DNA from: Meconema thalassinum
Lineage: Eukaryota > Arthropoda > Insecta > Orthoptera > Tettigoniidae
Direction of reading: 5' to 3'
Length of the DNA: 64,000 bases
Assembly: GCA_946902985.2 (NCBI GenBank)
Contig: OX336389.2
Coordinates: 173,982,704-174,046,703 of the forward strand
Shown here: positions 32,368 through 43,963 of the stretch, one piece after another
Layout of the letters: the number at the start of each line of letters is the position of its first letter
Position numbering within the stretch: the first letter of the stretch is position 1
Position numbers and translations under genes: made by a program
Notes under the pieces: generated by a model
What the model saw: the letters and a program-made list of their open reading frames with translations, nothing else
What the model was told of the DNA's origin: nothing
The model's database searches: none

Positions 32368-34007
32368 ATGTTAACACTTCTGTACTTGTCATATCACACT
32401 ATATGTTTTTGGTCTATTGTGACCTCAAACCCAATGAAGACTTTCTGCTTTGTGCACCAACGTGAACATTGGCCTCCACTCAAAATAATATTCATTGCAT
32501 GCAGTTGAGATTATTTGGTCGAGATGAACCTGCCTACATGGACAACTGCAAATCCTGTTGAGTTTGAAAAGGTTTTCCACAGACAAGGTGTGATACATAT
32601 CTGCAGTCCCACTGGGCTAGGATTATTTGGTGCCTCAGTTCCCATACTGTGATTTGTGTACACACGTAGTACACCATTTCTTGTAGATATGTCGGATGGT
32701 CCACATTCATAAAGCAATGAATCAGGCAACTTCATTCACTGCACTCTTATTAGTATACCCTTTTGCCAGTCAGTAATATCCTTGTTTCGACGCACTTCCA
32801 TGCACTGTTAACATACAACCATATGGCCAACTCATATCATGTCACTGCTATGGTCATATGTCCATGGTGAGGGGTCATGTGGCCATGTTGTATCAGAAAT
32901 ATTAGAAGCCATCTTTCAGTGTTGCCTAAGTAATCTATTATTAGAAGCATCTAATAATAATAAAATGGCAACACATGGGCATAATGGTAATGCAGTCAAG
33001 TTACTTCTTACCTAGGCAGACTGGGTCAATGCATGTGCGATTTTCGAGGTCAAATATAATGCCCGGCTCATGATCGTGAGATTTAAGGTTACATAAAACT
33101 ACAAGCTTCCTTTCCTTTTTGTCCCTGTGCAACACTATCTGAATCAACGAAGGGAGTGCTGTATGTTCTCAAGAAATTCACTATTTTTTCCAGGGCATTT
33201 ATCACAACCTATATTGAAACGATCTATATTTTCTTCTTCTTTGCACATTCAGGGAATCAAATTAGGAATCAGATGACCAGTGTTATTATCAAGATAGATC
33301 AATGAAGTTATGAGGCCTCAATAATGTGGTTCAAGTGTAATGAATGTTAACAGCAGAAACAGTTTTCACTGGGGCAGATATACCCTATACTATCTGCTAG
33401 CAGCACTAAACATTAAATTTCTTAATGTAGAGTAACACATGTTTTAATGAAGCATGCAAATGTACAGTATAATAACAGTTACCAATCCACTTACGCTATA
33501 ATATATGAACATACAAATACTTTCAAAGTAATCAACTCACTAAACCAGGCAAACTGTCTTAAACAAATAACATATACAAAACATGAAAGGTAAGCACAAG
33601 GAAAATGTATGTCTAAATGTGAATTTGGAAAAAAAGGTGTCCCGTAAGTACCATGAGTAATATACATTTTTAAGTTACATTCCAATGGCTATCATAAGAT
33701 CAGGAATTGTTGAATGACACTGTATGAAACATTGTGAAGATGGTTACAGAATGTACAATGTATATGAAGTGTGTCATATATTCAGATTACCAGTAAAATA
33801 TTAAGAACAATAAACTGAAGCTTCAGTACTCATTTGAAAATCTAGTACAGCAAAATGATACTTCTACAATATGATATATATTCGCCAGAAAAAACAACTT
33901 ACATTGTAACAACAACAACAACAATGCATGCACTTAGAATTTACGAAACGTATCTCACAACTACGAGAGGGCAAAAACATCTCCAATATAGTGAAAGAGG
34001 TACTTAC
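32368..34007. other. Spacer inside the inverted duplication; probable intron sequence
   Basis: AT-rich with no transposon recognised. Because a spliced exon follows at 34008-34159 on the minus strand, this stretch is probably downstream intron. A frame at 32511-32735 (minus) has no recognised family. Confidence 0.5.
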
Positions 34008-34159
34008 CTCGAGGAAGTGTTCCTGTAGTACTACTGGTTTCACTGTACACACTATCACAGTCTGATACATCACGACTCATGCTGCGTCGCCAAGGTGTGG
34101 AACCCAATTCACTATCCCGACTGAAGGAACGAGAGAACTGAGAACTTTCGGACAATCGT
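34008..34159 (-). CDS. Internal exon of an unidentified host gene (Ser/Arg-rich segment)
   Basis: On the minus strand an acceptor TTCCTTGCAG ends at 34160 and a consensus donor GTAAGTA starts at 34007. Between them are 152 bp that stay open in one frame. One leading base, 50 codons and one trailing base imply a phase-2 intron upstream and a phase-1 intron downstream. The peptide runs RLSESSQFSRSFSRDSELGS, TPWRRSMSRDVSDCDSVYSE, TSSTTGTLPR: serine/arginine-rich, low complexity, with RxxS sites that could be phosphorylated. Unlike the transposon relics it has no damage and both splice sites are canonical. I cannot name the gene; it looks like a disordered regulatory segment of a larger protein. 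Confidence 0.75.
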
Positions 34160-34559
34160 CTGCAAGGAAGAGAACAAATATTCTCAAAAATGGAAACACA
34201 TCCAGGTAATACAAGCTAACATGTGTGTAACATGCTAATACCTACTGAGAAGTCGTAAAATATCAAAATACTGGAGCTAGATCTAGGAGAGAACTCTTAA
34301 TCACTGATTAGAAAAAGAGGAATAGGAAGAGGGGCCAGGGGAAAAAAATTGAGACTCCTCGAAGAATGAGGAAGTCCAAATAAGGGGACTGATCGATACA
34401 ACGACAAGACACACACGCCCCCAGATAAAGAAATAAAGTGAAGTTAAGTGGAGCGAAGACTAAAATACAACTCTTTAGGACTTGCTCACCTAATTAGTTT
34501 AAATCAGAGCGAGTCCCTGCACGCAGGGGGCCATAGCCCTTAGGGATTGAGAAGGCTAT

Positions 34560-34592
<33 letters not shown>

Positions 34593-34702
34593 TAGGAGGC
34601 TTGGTAGCCATATTTTACAGTATTACTTAGCAAATTCTATGTGTAGGTTATCCCTGGGAATGCCTTCTACTTCAATGCCAATTCTTACACCCCATAACAA
34701 AA
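34160..34702. other. Probable intron sequence; TTTA microsatellite at 34562-34594
   Basis: Upstream of the exon on the minus strand. It contains an A/G-rich stretch, GGGGGCCATAGCCCTTAGGG near 34526-34545 and a TTTA tract. Nothing coding. Confidence 0.5.
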
Positions 34703-34912
34703 AGACAAAAATTAAAATGAGACAAAACTTAATAATTATACACCTTGTCAAGGATGAAAACAAACAACAACAAAAAAACTAAAAACCATCATCCTGAAGG
34801 TGATTTGCTGGTGTCGACAAGTTGGTCACATCACATCAGAACATCTTACCTGTTTTCTTGCCTGCATATCTGCCATCAATACAACTCTCAGATTTTTGGT
34901 TCTATACTCAAC
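34703..34912 (-). repeat. Right arm of the ~207-bp inverted duplication
   Basis: Near-perfect reverse complement of 32161-32367. Beyond 34912 the similarity stops abruptly: the left arm continues into Tc1 sequence and the right does not. The duplicated piece ends inside the Tc1-related region, so the left arm is probably the source. Confidence 0.92.
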
Positions 34913-35129
34913 AAACATACATACATTTTGCAATATTCAGGCCCTTTTATTCCTCATTCACCTTTAAATTAAACAAGTGACAATTAAATTTCTACATCAT
35001 AGGTGAGTCTGTACTTTAAATATGCATAAAAGAAAATATGTTTTAATTTTCTAAATTGTGACTTGTAAAAATGTTTTCTTTCCTATTCCATCTTATAATG
35101 ATCATCATTAGTTTTGAACTTCACCCGTT

Positions 35130-35620
35130 TCCTCACAATATCTGCCACACTGCCCCCACTGCTGGCATGACAATCTGGGGGGCCAGCACGTATGACAGCC
35201 AGTTGCCCCTAGTAGTGCTAGGCAGGTCAATAACGGTGCAGGATATCCTTCGGCCACATGTCTCGCCACTCATGGCAGAATGTCCAGGCAGTCTATTCCA
35301 GCAGGATAGCGTTCAACCGAGCACAGCAAGTGTGGCACAGAACTATCTCCACAACATTGCCACACCGCTGTATCCTGCCAGATCCCCAGATTTATCACCA
35401 AACATGTCTGGGACCACCTGGGATGGCAACTGTGGGAGCTGAGGAGTGCACAAGATCTCAAGAATAGAATCGCATAAAAGTACGGTGAGATAATATGCTA
35501 CAGGACACAATTCGAATCCTGTATGCCTCCATGCCCGCCCATATTTCAGCCTGTATCCAAGCTAGAGGTGAACCAACACGGTACAAGAGCCTCCATACAG
35601 GAGATCAGTGTTCCACGATC
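35130..35620 (+). pseudogene. Tc1-like transposase fragment, plus strand
   Basis: The frame 35071-35442 carries AGMTIWGASTYDSQLPLVVL, TVQDILRPHVSPLMAECPGS, LFQQDSVQPSTASVAQNYLH and TPLYPARSPDLSPN. The blocks VWGA, RPHVxPLM, FQQDN-like, ARSPDLSP match Tc1-type transposases. A C-terminal piece follows in another frame: TIRILYASMPAHISACIQAR then GEPTRY. The N-terminal half is absent and frameshifts follow SPNMSG. It is a different Tc1 lineage from the minus-strand relic at 29170-32280. Confidence 0.85.
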
Positions 35621-35663
35621 CAAGTGTTAGTTTGCTCTGATATTGTAATAATTCCCCTGGGAG

Positions 35664-35862
35664 TGTGGTGTGCAAGGGTCCATGTGAGTGTGTCTGGTGA
35701 CAGTTACATTGTTTACGTATAGTTCATTGTTTCATTAGCCTGTGATGTGTGAGGGTACATGCGAGTGTGTCTTGGGACAGTTACATTGTTCATTAGATAT
35801 AGTTAATTGTTTCATTAGACTGTGATGTGTGAGGGTCAATGTGAGTGTGCCTGGTGACAGAC
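35664..35862. repeat. Tandem repeat, ~79-bp unit, about 2.5 copies
   Basis: Units start at 35664 (GTGGTGTGCAAGGGTCCATG), 35742 and 35822 (GTGATGTGTGAGGGTCAATG), spacing 78 and 80 bp, each followed by GTGAGTGTGYCTGGTGACAG. It starts soon after the end of the Tc1-like coding relic, so it may have grown from that element's 3' region. Confidence 0.8.
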
Positions 35863-35869
35863 TTTTTGT

Positions 35870-35995
35870 GGTAGTATTTTGTTGTTGGTAGAACTTAAGT
35901 ATTTTTCGTTAGTAGAATTTTAGTATAAGTTGTTAGTAGAAGGTTAGTATTTTTTGTTAGTAGAATTGCTGTATTACTTTATTCTCAAGGGGAAT
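35870..35995. repeat. Short ~25-bp repeats with GTTAGTAGAA core
   Basis: Four or five irregular units containing GTTAGTAGAA and TTAGTATTTTT-like stretches follow the 79-bp repeat directly. Non-coding and AT/GT-rich on this strand. Confidence 0.6.
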
Positions 35996-36271
35996 AGCAG
36001 CCTTTCAGAATAAATCAATTCTTTACTTGTCTTATAGACTGTAAAGATATTGATAACATTAGCCAACTAATGGCTACACTGTGTTCTGCTGCACGGCTGA
36101 AACCAACAGGAAACTACAACCATAATGCTATTCCCAAGGATATGCACCTCTCTATGCATAATTACATGTGATGATGGCCTCCTCATTGTAAAATTCCAAT
36201 CCGGAGGTAAACTAGTCCCCCGTTCGGATCTCAAGGTGGGGACTACTTGAGAGGGGGTTAACATCACAGAA

Positions 36272-39200
36272 GTGACAAAGAGAAAATCTGACATTCTACG
36301 GATCGGAGCGTGGAATGTTAAAAGTCTGCTAGGCAGTGGAAGGTTAGAAAACATAGAAAGGGAAATGGATAGGTTGAGGTTGGATTTGGTTGGGATTAGT
36401 GAAATGCACTGGCAGGAAGAAGAGGACTTTTTGTCAGGAGACAATAGGGTCATTAGCACTAAAGCAAACATCGGCTATGCGGAGGTAGGTCTCATATTAA
36501 GTAGGAAATTTTGACAGCGGGTGGAATATTATGAGCAATATAGTGAACGGATTATTGTAGCAAAATTCAATACAAAACCTACGTGCACAACAGTGGTACA
36601 AGTCAATATACCTACCAGCCAAGCTGATGATGAAGATGTTGAAATGTCTACGAAGAAATAGATGAAATCCTGAGGTATGTCAAGGGTGATGAAAATGTTA
36701 TAGTAATGGGAGATTGGAGTGCTGTGGTAGGAAAAGGAAGAGAAGGGAAGATAGTAGGAGATTTTGGATTAGGTGAAAGGAATGATGATGATAATTGTTT
36801 TAAGGGGCCTAACATCTAGGTTATAGGCCCCTAATGATCTTGGTGACAGTAAAAATGACAATGAAGTGGAAACCAGAACGAAAATTAAGTGAGACGTATT
36901 ATACGTCTCACTTAATAATAATACTTACAAAAAGGAACTCGTTGTAACTACTCACAAAATAGAGAGTGGTAATACTTACAAAAGAGAATTTAGAACGAAA
37001 ATACTCACAAAAGGAAGAGATTGAAAAATACGCACAAAATATAGTTTAGGTTCAAAATACGTACAAAATGCAATATAGAGTCTCAATACTTACAAATTGC
37101 AATTGATATTCAAAATATTTACAAAATGCAAATGAGACTGAAAATACATACAAAATGTAATTCAGGTTTAAAATACTTACAAAATGCAATTGAAATTGAA
37201 AATACACAATGCAATTCAGATTGAAAAGCTCCCATTTCCAATCCAAAATATTCACAAAGTGCAATTGAAATTCAAAATGCTTACAAAATGCAATTGAAAT
37301 TCAAAATGCTTACAAAATGTACGGTAGATTCAAACTACTCAATTGGATAGACAATACTTTCAAAATGCAATTTAGATTGAAAATACTTAAAATATGTAAT
37401 TTAGATTCAAAATACCCACAAAATGCAATTGAGAATCAAAATACTTGCAAAATGCCCACCATCCAAAATGCAATTTAGATTGAAAATACTTGCAAAAATG
37501 GGTTAAGGTTGAAAATACTTACAAAATGCAATTGAAATTCAAACTACTCACAAAAGTCCCGGCCCATATCTTGAAAGACTTACTAAAGAGCAATTTAGAT
37601 TGTCAATCCTTACCAAATGCAATGGAGGCTGAAAACACTCGCAAAATGCAATTTAGATCGAAAAGACAAAATGCAACATAGATTGAAAATACCTACAAAA
37701 TGGAGCATAGATGGAAAAAAAAATGAAAAAAAAAACTCTAAAGGGATATCAGATACACGGGGAACCAATGAACAAAAACAGTGCGGGAATCTTAAAGATA
37801 AAAGGAAATATAATGAAAGGAAAACAAGAGGTCTGACCCCTCGAAGAAGGAGGGATCAGGAAAGATGAGACAAGGGCCAATTAAGGCAGGAAAGTGAAAG
37901 ACTCCCTAGGCCTCGGATACCCTAATACCGTTGGGGTCGGAAAAGAACAAGAGTTGACCAAGGGAGGTCGACAGGAAAGAAGACGGAGAGGAGCCCGGCA
38001 CAAGTAAGTGGAAGCAATGCCGGACTCAGTAGGGGACCCGTGGTTGCCAACCCACGTCCCACTAGATGTGAGCCCCCGGGGGAAGGTGAAAGGAATGATC
38101 AAGGAAGCAGGCTGATGGAATTCTGCACCGAGCATGAGTTGGTCATAGCTAACACCTTATTCAATAAACACAATAGAAGAATATACACATGGATGAGACC
38201 AGGAGATACAGGGCGTTACCACAATGACTTCATTATGGCCAAGCAGAGATTTTGAAACCAGATTTTGGATTGCAAAACATATCCCAGTGCTGACATAAAT
38301 TCTGACCACAATCTGGTTGTTATGAAATGTAGATTAACGTAGAAGAAAGTGAAGAAAAGTCAAAAGCCAATAACACTGACAGAGAGAAGGATGCAAACAA
38401 AAGATTCAAGAAGGGTATAATGGAAGGACTAATGAAAAACCCTAAACAAACTTAAATTGCAGACGAATGGGCACTTTTGAAATATGAAATAACTGAATCC
38501 ACAGAAGAAAACATTGGTAGGGAAGAAAGAATAGGTAGAAAAACGTGGAGCACTCAGGATAATATACTGTATACTAGAATTAATGGATGCAAGGCAGAAA
38601 TACAAGCATGTAAGAGATGAAAAGGGTAAAGCAGAATACACGTTTGAGAAATAAGGTTAACAAGAAGTGCAAGGAAGCGAAAGAAGAATGGTTGATAGAG
38701 AAATGGGCAGGTATAGAAAATTGTCTGAAAATGGAAAAAGTAGATACAGCTTATAGAAGGATTAAGAATATTTAGGGGGGAAAAGAAGACTAAGTTCTGT
38801 AATATTAAGGACACAGATGGAAAGCCTCTAACAGATAGGGAAGAAAAGGTCCAGAGATGGAAAGCTTATATAGAGTGTTTGTATAAGGGAAATGAGATTG
38901 AGAATCATGGAATGGAAAGGGAAGAGGAAGTTGATGAGGATGCGAAAGGAGATTTAATAATGAGATCAGAATTTGACAGAGCATTGGAAGACTTAAGCAG
39001 AAACAAAGCACCAGGCATAGTTTATATACTGATTGAGTTGCTACGCTGCATAGGTGATGATGGTCTGGTCAGGTTATTTCACTTGGTGTGTAGGATTTAT
39101 GAGACAGGTGAGATACCCTCCGATTTCAAGAAGAATGTTATCATCCCTATACCGAAGAAAGTCGGAGCTGACAGATGTGAAGATTACCGTACAATCAGTT

Positions 39201-40427
39201 TGATTACTCATGCTTCAAAGATCCTGTCTAGAATAATTTACAAGAGGATGGAAAGCCAGATAGAAACGTAGTTGGATGAACACCAGTTCGGTTTCAGGAA
39301 AAATGTAAGAACAAGGGAAGCTGTACTAAGTCTCAGGCTGATTTTGGAAGGTAGAATAAGGAAAGATAAGAGAACGTTCATGGCATTTGTAGACATAGAA
39401 ACGGCTTTTGATAACGTTGATTGGAGTAAGTTGTTTGACATTTTGAAAGCGATTGGAATATAGTACAGGGATAGGAGGGTGATCTACAATCTATACAGAA
39501 ACCAGACAGCAGTCATTCGAGCTGAAAGACATGAGAGAGAAGCTGGTATTCAGAAAGGTGTAAGGCAAGGTTGCAACTTATCACCCATACTTTTCAATCT
39601 TTACATTGAACAAGCAATGAAGGTAATTGGAGAAAAATTTAAAGTGGGAGTGGAGATTCAAGGAGAAATAATTTCAACTCTCGAGATTTGCTGATGCCAT
39701 CATCATCTTGGCCGACACACCAGAGGATTTGAATGAGTTTTGATTGGTATGGACTCCGTCCTGAGGAATGAATTGATGAAAATCAATAAATGTAAAACAA
39801 AATATTGGAATGTAGCCGAAATAAATCAGAAACCTCTATGGACATCAAATTGGCAGGTGAAAAGCTAAAGGAAGTAGGAGACTTCTGTTACTTAGGAAGC
39901 AAAATAACCAGTGATGGAAGAAGTAGAGAGGATATAAAAAGTAGGTTGGCTCAGGCAACGAAAGCATTTCTACAGAAAAAGAATCTGTTGACATCGAATA
40001 TAGATTTAGGTATTAGAAAGTCATTTTTGAAAGACTTTGTCTGGAGCGTGGCACTCTATGGAAGTGAAACTTGGACTATTGGTGCAGCAGAAATAGGAGA
40101 ATTGGAGCGCTTGAAATGTGGTGTTACAGGAAAATGATGAAGATCAGATGGGAAGATAGGGTAACAAATGAAGAGGTATTAAGACGAGTGGGAGAGGAGA
40201 GATGTTTCTGGCGACTACTAATTAAGAGAAGAGATAGGTTGGTAGGACACATTTTAAGACAACTTGGAAAAGCAAGCTTAGATATGGAAGGAGGGGTCGA
40301 GGACAAGAACTGTAGGGGTAGACCAAGGTTAGAATATGTTAAACCGATTGCCTCGGATGTAGGGTGTGGTAGCTATGTAGAGATGAAACGATTAGCTCAG
40401 GACAGGGAGGCGTGGAAAGCTGCATAA
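36272..40427 (+). pseudogene. RTE-A copy 2 endonuclease/reverse transcriptase, broken
   Basis: Endonuclease pieces before the insertion are RIGAWNVKSLLGSGRLENIE and DLVGISEMHWQEEEDF, then a damaged stretch. The frame after the insertion continues NDQGSRLMEFCTEHELVIAN and RIYTWMRPGDTGRYHND. RT pieces: NKAPGIVYILIELLRC (Asp-Asp of copy 1 replaced by Val-Tyr), KNVIIPIPKKVGADRCEDYR, motif A AFVDIETAFDNVDW, motif B GVRQGCNLSPILFN. The catalytic FADD region is damaged: the frame shifts at 39683 and reads FADAIIILA-like. The C-terminus (40071-40427) is open with RRDRLVGHILRQLGKASLDM and EMKRLAQDREAWKAA. Multiple frameshifts exclude activity. Confidence 0.9.
36771..38099 (+). mobile_element. Retroposed minisatellite-bearing element, copy 2, 16-bp target duplication
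   Basis: The body is 36787-38083. AGGTGAAAGGAATGAT is duplicated at 36771-36786 and 38084-38099, and RTE-A copy 1 shows the uninterrupted site near 7345-7360. It begins with the hairpin module (36790-36832), then the lead shared with copy 1 (GGAAACCAGAACG), the ~28-bp minisatellite (36950-37700), the GACTCCCTAGGCCTCGGATA segment, and ends CCACTAGATGTGAGCCCC. A palindrome around TTATACGTCTCACTTAATA near 36885-36920 is specific to this copy. No ORF beyond repeat translation. Confidence 0.93.
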
Positions 40428-40460
40428 AACCAGTCAAAAGACTGAAGACTCAAACAACAA

Positions 40461-40788
40461 CCACCCCGGGGTAACCTGTAAACCCTAGAGGGTGCGTTCC
40501 CAGGAGGCGGATAGGGGGACCCTGCAATGTTCAGCAGGGTTGGTTCAAATACCCTCCAATAGAATCCGTGGACCGACAGGTAGCCCAATTTCTGGAGACT
40601 TTACAATGCTGGGACACCCTCTCTCCAGGGGTCATAAATATGGAGGGCCCAGCTCTGGGTTTTGAGTGAAGACCTCAACGGCACGAGCAGTGGCGAAGGA
40701 GTACTTCGGACAGTGTAGATGGCGGAAGAGGCAATCCAGTACTCGGATTTGTAATCGAGTAAAAGATATGTGCCCATATAATGGACAC
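40461..40788. other. GC-richer unassigned sequence between two LINEs
   Basis: It begins right at the end of RTE-A copy 2 (CCACCCCGGGGTAACCTG) and ends at the CR1-like 3' terminus. Base composition and short G-rich blocks resemble the 5' UTR of RTE-B at 18169-18370 without direct similarity, so it may be the 5' part of another retroelement. No protein recognised. Confidence 0.4.
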
Positions 40789-40893
40789 TCATTCATTCAT
40801 TTGCAATTGGGGGTGTCCTCCCCGGTGGCAAATTGGGTATACATAACAAATACATAATTATACGGTACGTAACACTTCAATAACAATTAACAA

Positions 40894-43690
40894 TTAAACT
40901 GGAGTATTTACACAAATCGTGAGTCTTTTCTTAAACACACCTATATGTTTGGGAAAAGGCTCTAAGACTGCGGCAGGTAGAAAGTTCCAGTTATCAATGG
41001 CCCGGTTAACGAAAGAATATTTACCATAATTTGTACGGCGAGGTCGGCCCTTAACTTTGAAAGGATGATCACTCCTGCTCATATAAGTGGGCTTTCCCAT
41101 ACGTTTGCCAAGCTCACCCCATGCTGGTTGATTTGTATACGTGTTGTACATAGCGCAGAGTCTAGATTTCATCCTCCTAGCCTCAAGTGATTCCCACGCA
41201 AGTTTCTTTAACTGCTCCTGGGATTAAAGTCACTGAGCACAAATCTAGCGGCCTTTCTTTGTACCATTTCCAACTCATTGATGAGCTCTACTTGATATAG
41301 ATCCTAAACCGTCGAGGCGTATTCCAGAATAGGTCTTACAAGTGACAAATATCCTAATTCTTTAGCAGAGGTACTACTTCCTTTTAATACCCTCATTACA
41401 AAGTGCAGAGATTTGTAAGCTTTAGAAACTACACATCCTACATGAGTACTCCATTTCATATCATATCATTCCTTACGTTAACGCCCAAATATTTGCAAGA
41501 ATCTTCTTCTACAAGTATCTCCGAGCCAATATTATATTGAAAATCTTGCCTTCGCCCTTTCCCTATTTTTATGAGACTACATTTTCTTGTGTTTATTTTC
41601 ATTTTATTTTCAATCACCCACTTATAGACCTGGTTCAGGTCGTCTTGAAGTACTGTGTTGTCTTGTGAGTAATGTATATTTTGATATATTATACAATCAT
41701 CCGCAAACAATTGACAATCACTACGAATTCCATTTGGTAAGTCATTTATAAACCCCAAAAATAACGAAGTTCCGATTACGCTGCCCTGAGGGATACCCAA
41801 CGTTATGGTAATTTCATCCGAGAATAGGCCTTCGACTTTTCCTTTCTGGGAACGACCCGTCAAAAATTCTTGGATCCATAAAATTACTCTTCTATCAATC
41901 TTCGTTGAAGCTAATTTATGGAGTAGCATGTCGTGTGGTACGACATCAAATGCCTTCACAAAGTCTATAACTACGACGTCGACTGAAACTCCAGTGTCTA
42001 ACGATTCACTAATATCTTGAAAAAGTGATAGCATCTGACTCTCGCATGGGTAACTTTTCCGAAATCCATGTTGCCTATCATTAAACCATGATAATCCTCC
42101 CCACTGTTCCCTCAAGTAGTCGCAAATGAGATGCTCCATCTGTTTACAAACTATGGACGTAAGGCTAACCGGCCTGTAGTTGCCCAATTCAAGTCTGCTC
42201 CCTCCCTTAAATATTGGGACTACCGTAGCTCTTTTCCAGTCATCTGGGATTTGCGCATTGTTTATGGACACATTCAACATCACCTCCAAGTTATCGTACC
42301 ACGGCCCTACCTCCTGGTTTAAGTACTTCACTAACAATATTATCAGGAACCTTCGATATATTGTAACGTAATTTTTGTATTAGCTTTACAATTGCTGACT
42401 GGTTTATTCGGAACAGGGGAGCCCCTGATCCGCCGTTAAGGTCCAACACACAGCTATTGGATTTATTGAACACACTACCATAAAAGAGATTTAATTCATT
42501 AGCAATGGCCTGTTTCTCAGTAATTAATTTACCGTCACCGGACATTATCATAGACAAATTATTTGAATTTCCCTTTCTTCTCCTAACATAACTGTAAATG
42601 TTTTTCCACCCATCGCCTCCCGAACCAAGTAAACCTTGCATATAATTGTCATGAGCAGCCCTCTTTTTTAAGACGAGCTCTCTTAAATTTCAACATATAC
42701 TTGTCACTATCATATCTTTTATTGTATAATTTCCTAATTTTCCGTTTTAGACTCCTGATTTCTCCTGTGTAATACTCAGGATCTGGGTTTTGTTTCAGTA
42801 ATTTAAATGGGACAAATTTATCATTAGCGCTATTAAAAATTTTCAAAAAGTTAGTCCACAGGATATTAATGTGATTTCCTTCTGATGCCCATCCTACAAA
42901 TGGTTCATTCAAATACCCCTGAAATTTGCCCTGATCCACCCTGCGATACTGGAATATGATTTTGTTTGCTATATCAAGAGTCTAATTTTGTAATATCACC
43001 GTATCTAATATTTAATTCAACCCCAGAATGGTCACTAATTCCCGGTACTTTCAGACAGTTAATATACAGCTCTACAGGCCTTACGAGATAAACATCTAAG
43101 GTATTATTGTCTCTAGTTGGGAAGTCAACTACTGTACTTGGGAAAATCCCCCCTCCTTTAAGAATTTGTTTGCAGTGCTCTGAGCTTGACCACAGCTAGT
43201 TGACTCACCAGACCAGTCTACTTTGGGGAGGTTTAAATCTCCAGCAATTATTATGCTCTTTTGCATAGCATTACCCGTACAAATTTTATCATACAGTGTG
43301 TCGAGGAGAGAAAAGTTATCTTTCGGTGCTCTATACTTATCACCTGAAGAGGGAATTTATTTCCTTTATCCGAGATTTGTACACATAACATTTCATAATC
43401 CGAATCAGCCCACTTTAAGAAACTAGCTATATTTTTGCGAAAAGAAATAAATAGCCCACCTCCTCGCTTTCCCCGATCCCTTCTGTACATTTCATAGGTC
43501 CCTTGAATTATTTCGTTACTATTGATATCCTCTTTTAACCAAGATTCAGTAGCAATGACAATGTCCGGATTATATGCCTCTACCAGATTCCAAAATTCAA
43601 TTAATTTATTTCCTATACTCTGACAATTAACCTGCAGTAATCCACACCAAATATCCCGAAATAGCTCCTTCTTTTCCCATCGGCTGGCAA
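40894..43690 (-). pseudogene. CR1-like endonuclease/reverse transcriptase, few breaks
   Basis: Endonuclease: LLQVNCQSIGNKLIEFWNL, PDIVIATESWLKEDI, MYRRDRGKRGGGLFISFRKN, a frameshift, IIIAGDLNLPKVDWSGES and VPGISDHSGVELNI. Linker: 42939-42649 and 42641-42291. RT in one open frame 42337-41456: VVPIFKGGSRLELGNYRPVS, NDRQHGFRKSYPCESQ, motif A VVVIDFVKAFDVVPHDMLLH, motif B GIPQGSVIGTSLFLGFINDL, catalytic CQLFADDCIIYQNI and CKYLGV. The C-terminal part (41455-40894) is interrupted by stops: KWSTHVGCVVSKAYKSLHFV, LVRPILEYAS, and RAIDNWNFLPAAVLEPFPKH. The order and RT signature place it in the CR1/Jockey group. Confidence 0.9.
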
Positions 43691-43699
43691 CATCTGGAC

Positions 43700-43905
43700 C
43701 TGCTCCTCTTCACAAAGGCCGGCACGAACCGATGACGCTGTCATGTAGGCTCCCTAGGTTGAAAGCGCCCTGTCGATTTAAATGCAGCCCGTCTGGGGCG
43801 AAGTCTCGGCCCCCTATCAGATTGTAGCGTTTGTACTCTAGGGAGCTGCTACAACAGGCGTCTGTTTTCCATGTTATGAGCGGCCTAACAAAGTGTAGGC
43901 AGTAG
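43700..43905 (-). pseudogene. CR1-like ORF1, C-terminal end of an esterase-type domain
   Basis: On the minus strand the frame reads SSSLEYKRYNLIGGRDFAPD, GLHLNRQGAFNLGSL, then diverges. DGLHLNRxG is the C-terminal catalytic Asp-x-x-His block of SGNH-type esterase domains found in ORF1 of CR1-group LINEs. It lies directly upstream of the endonuclease on the same strand, at the expected position. Confidence 0.7.
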
Positions 43906-43963
43906 CTCTAAAATGCCTTTGGGAGTGGCGAACCCATCTTACAAATAGCCTAAACATGATAGT

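Larger units (their letters stand above)
36108..40460 (+). mobile_element. RTE-A copy 2, split by the minisatellite-bearing element
   Basis: Collinear with copy 1 (6674-10057) from CAGGAAACTACAACCATAAT at the 5' end through ACTCAAACAACAA at 40460. A 1297-bp insertion lies at 36787-38083. It lacks the SINE of copy 1, giving an empty site at 39749-39763. No convincing target duplication was found for the LINE itself. Confidence 0.9.
40789..43905 (-). mobile_element. CR1-like LINE with remnant of an esterase-type ORF1
   Basis: Read on the minus strand: a piece of ORF1, endonuclease, RT, C-terminus, and a short 3' UTR ending in AATGAATGAATG (ATTC repeats on the plus strand at 40789-40800). Length is about 3.1 kb from the ORF1 remnant. 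The 5' boundary is approximate and no target duplication was identified. Confidence 0.85.

Noticed and set aside
32511..32735. 74-codon minus-strand frame near the host exon
   Set aside because: No splice sites or known motif; cannot be tied to the exon at 34008-34159.
36885..36920. Palindrome around TTATACGTCTCACTTAATA
   Set aside because: Local inverted repeat in one copy of the minisatellite element only; probably a replication-slippage product, not a functional terminator or site.
36950..37700. Regularly spaced repeats that at first look like a CRISPR array
   Set aside because: Units are degenerate, abut without unique spacers, lie in a eukaryotic retroposed element, and recur in the same irregular order at 26930-27690.
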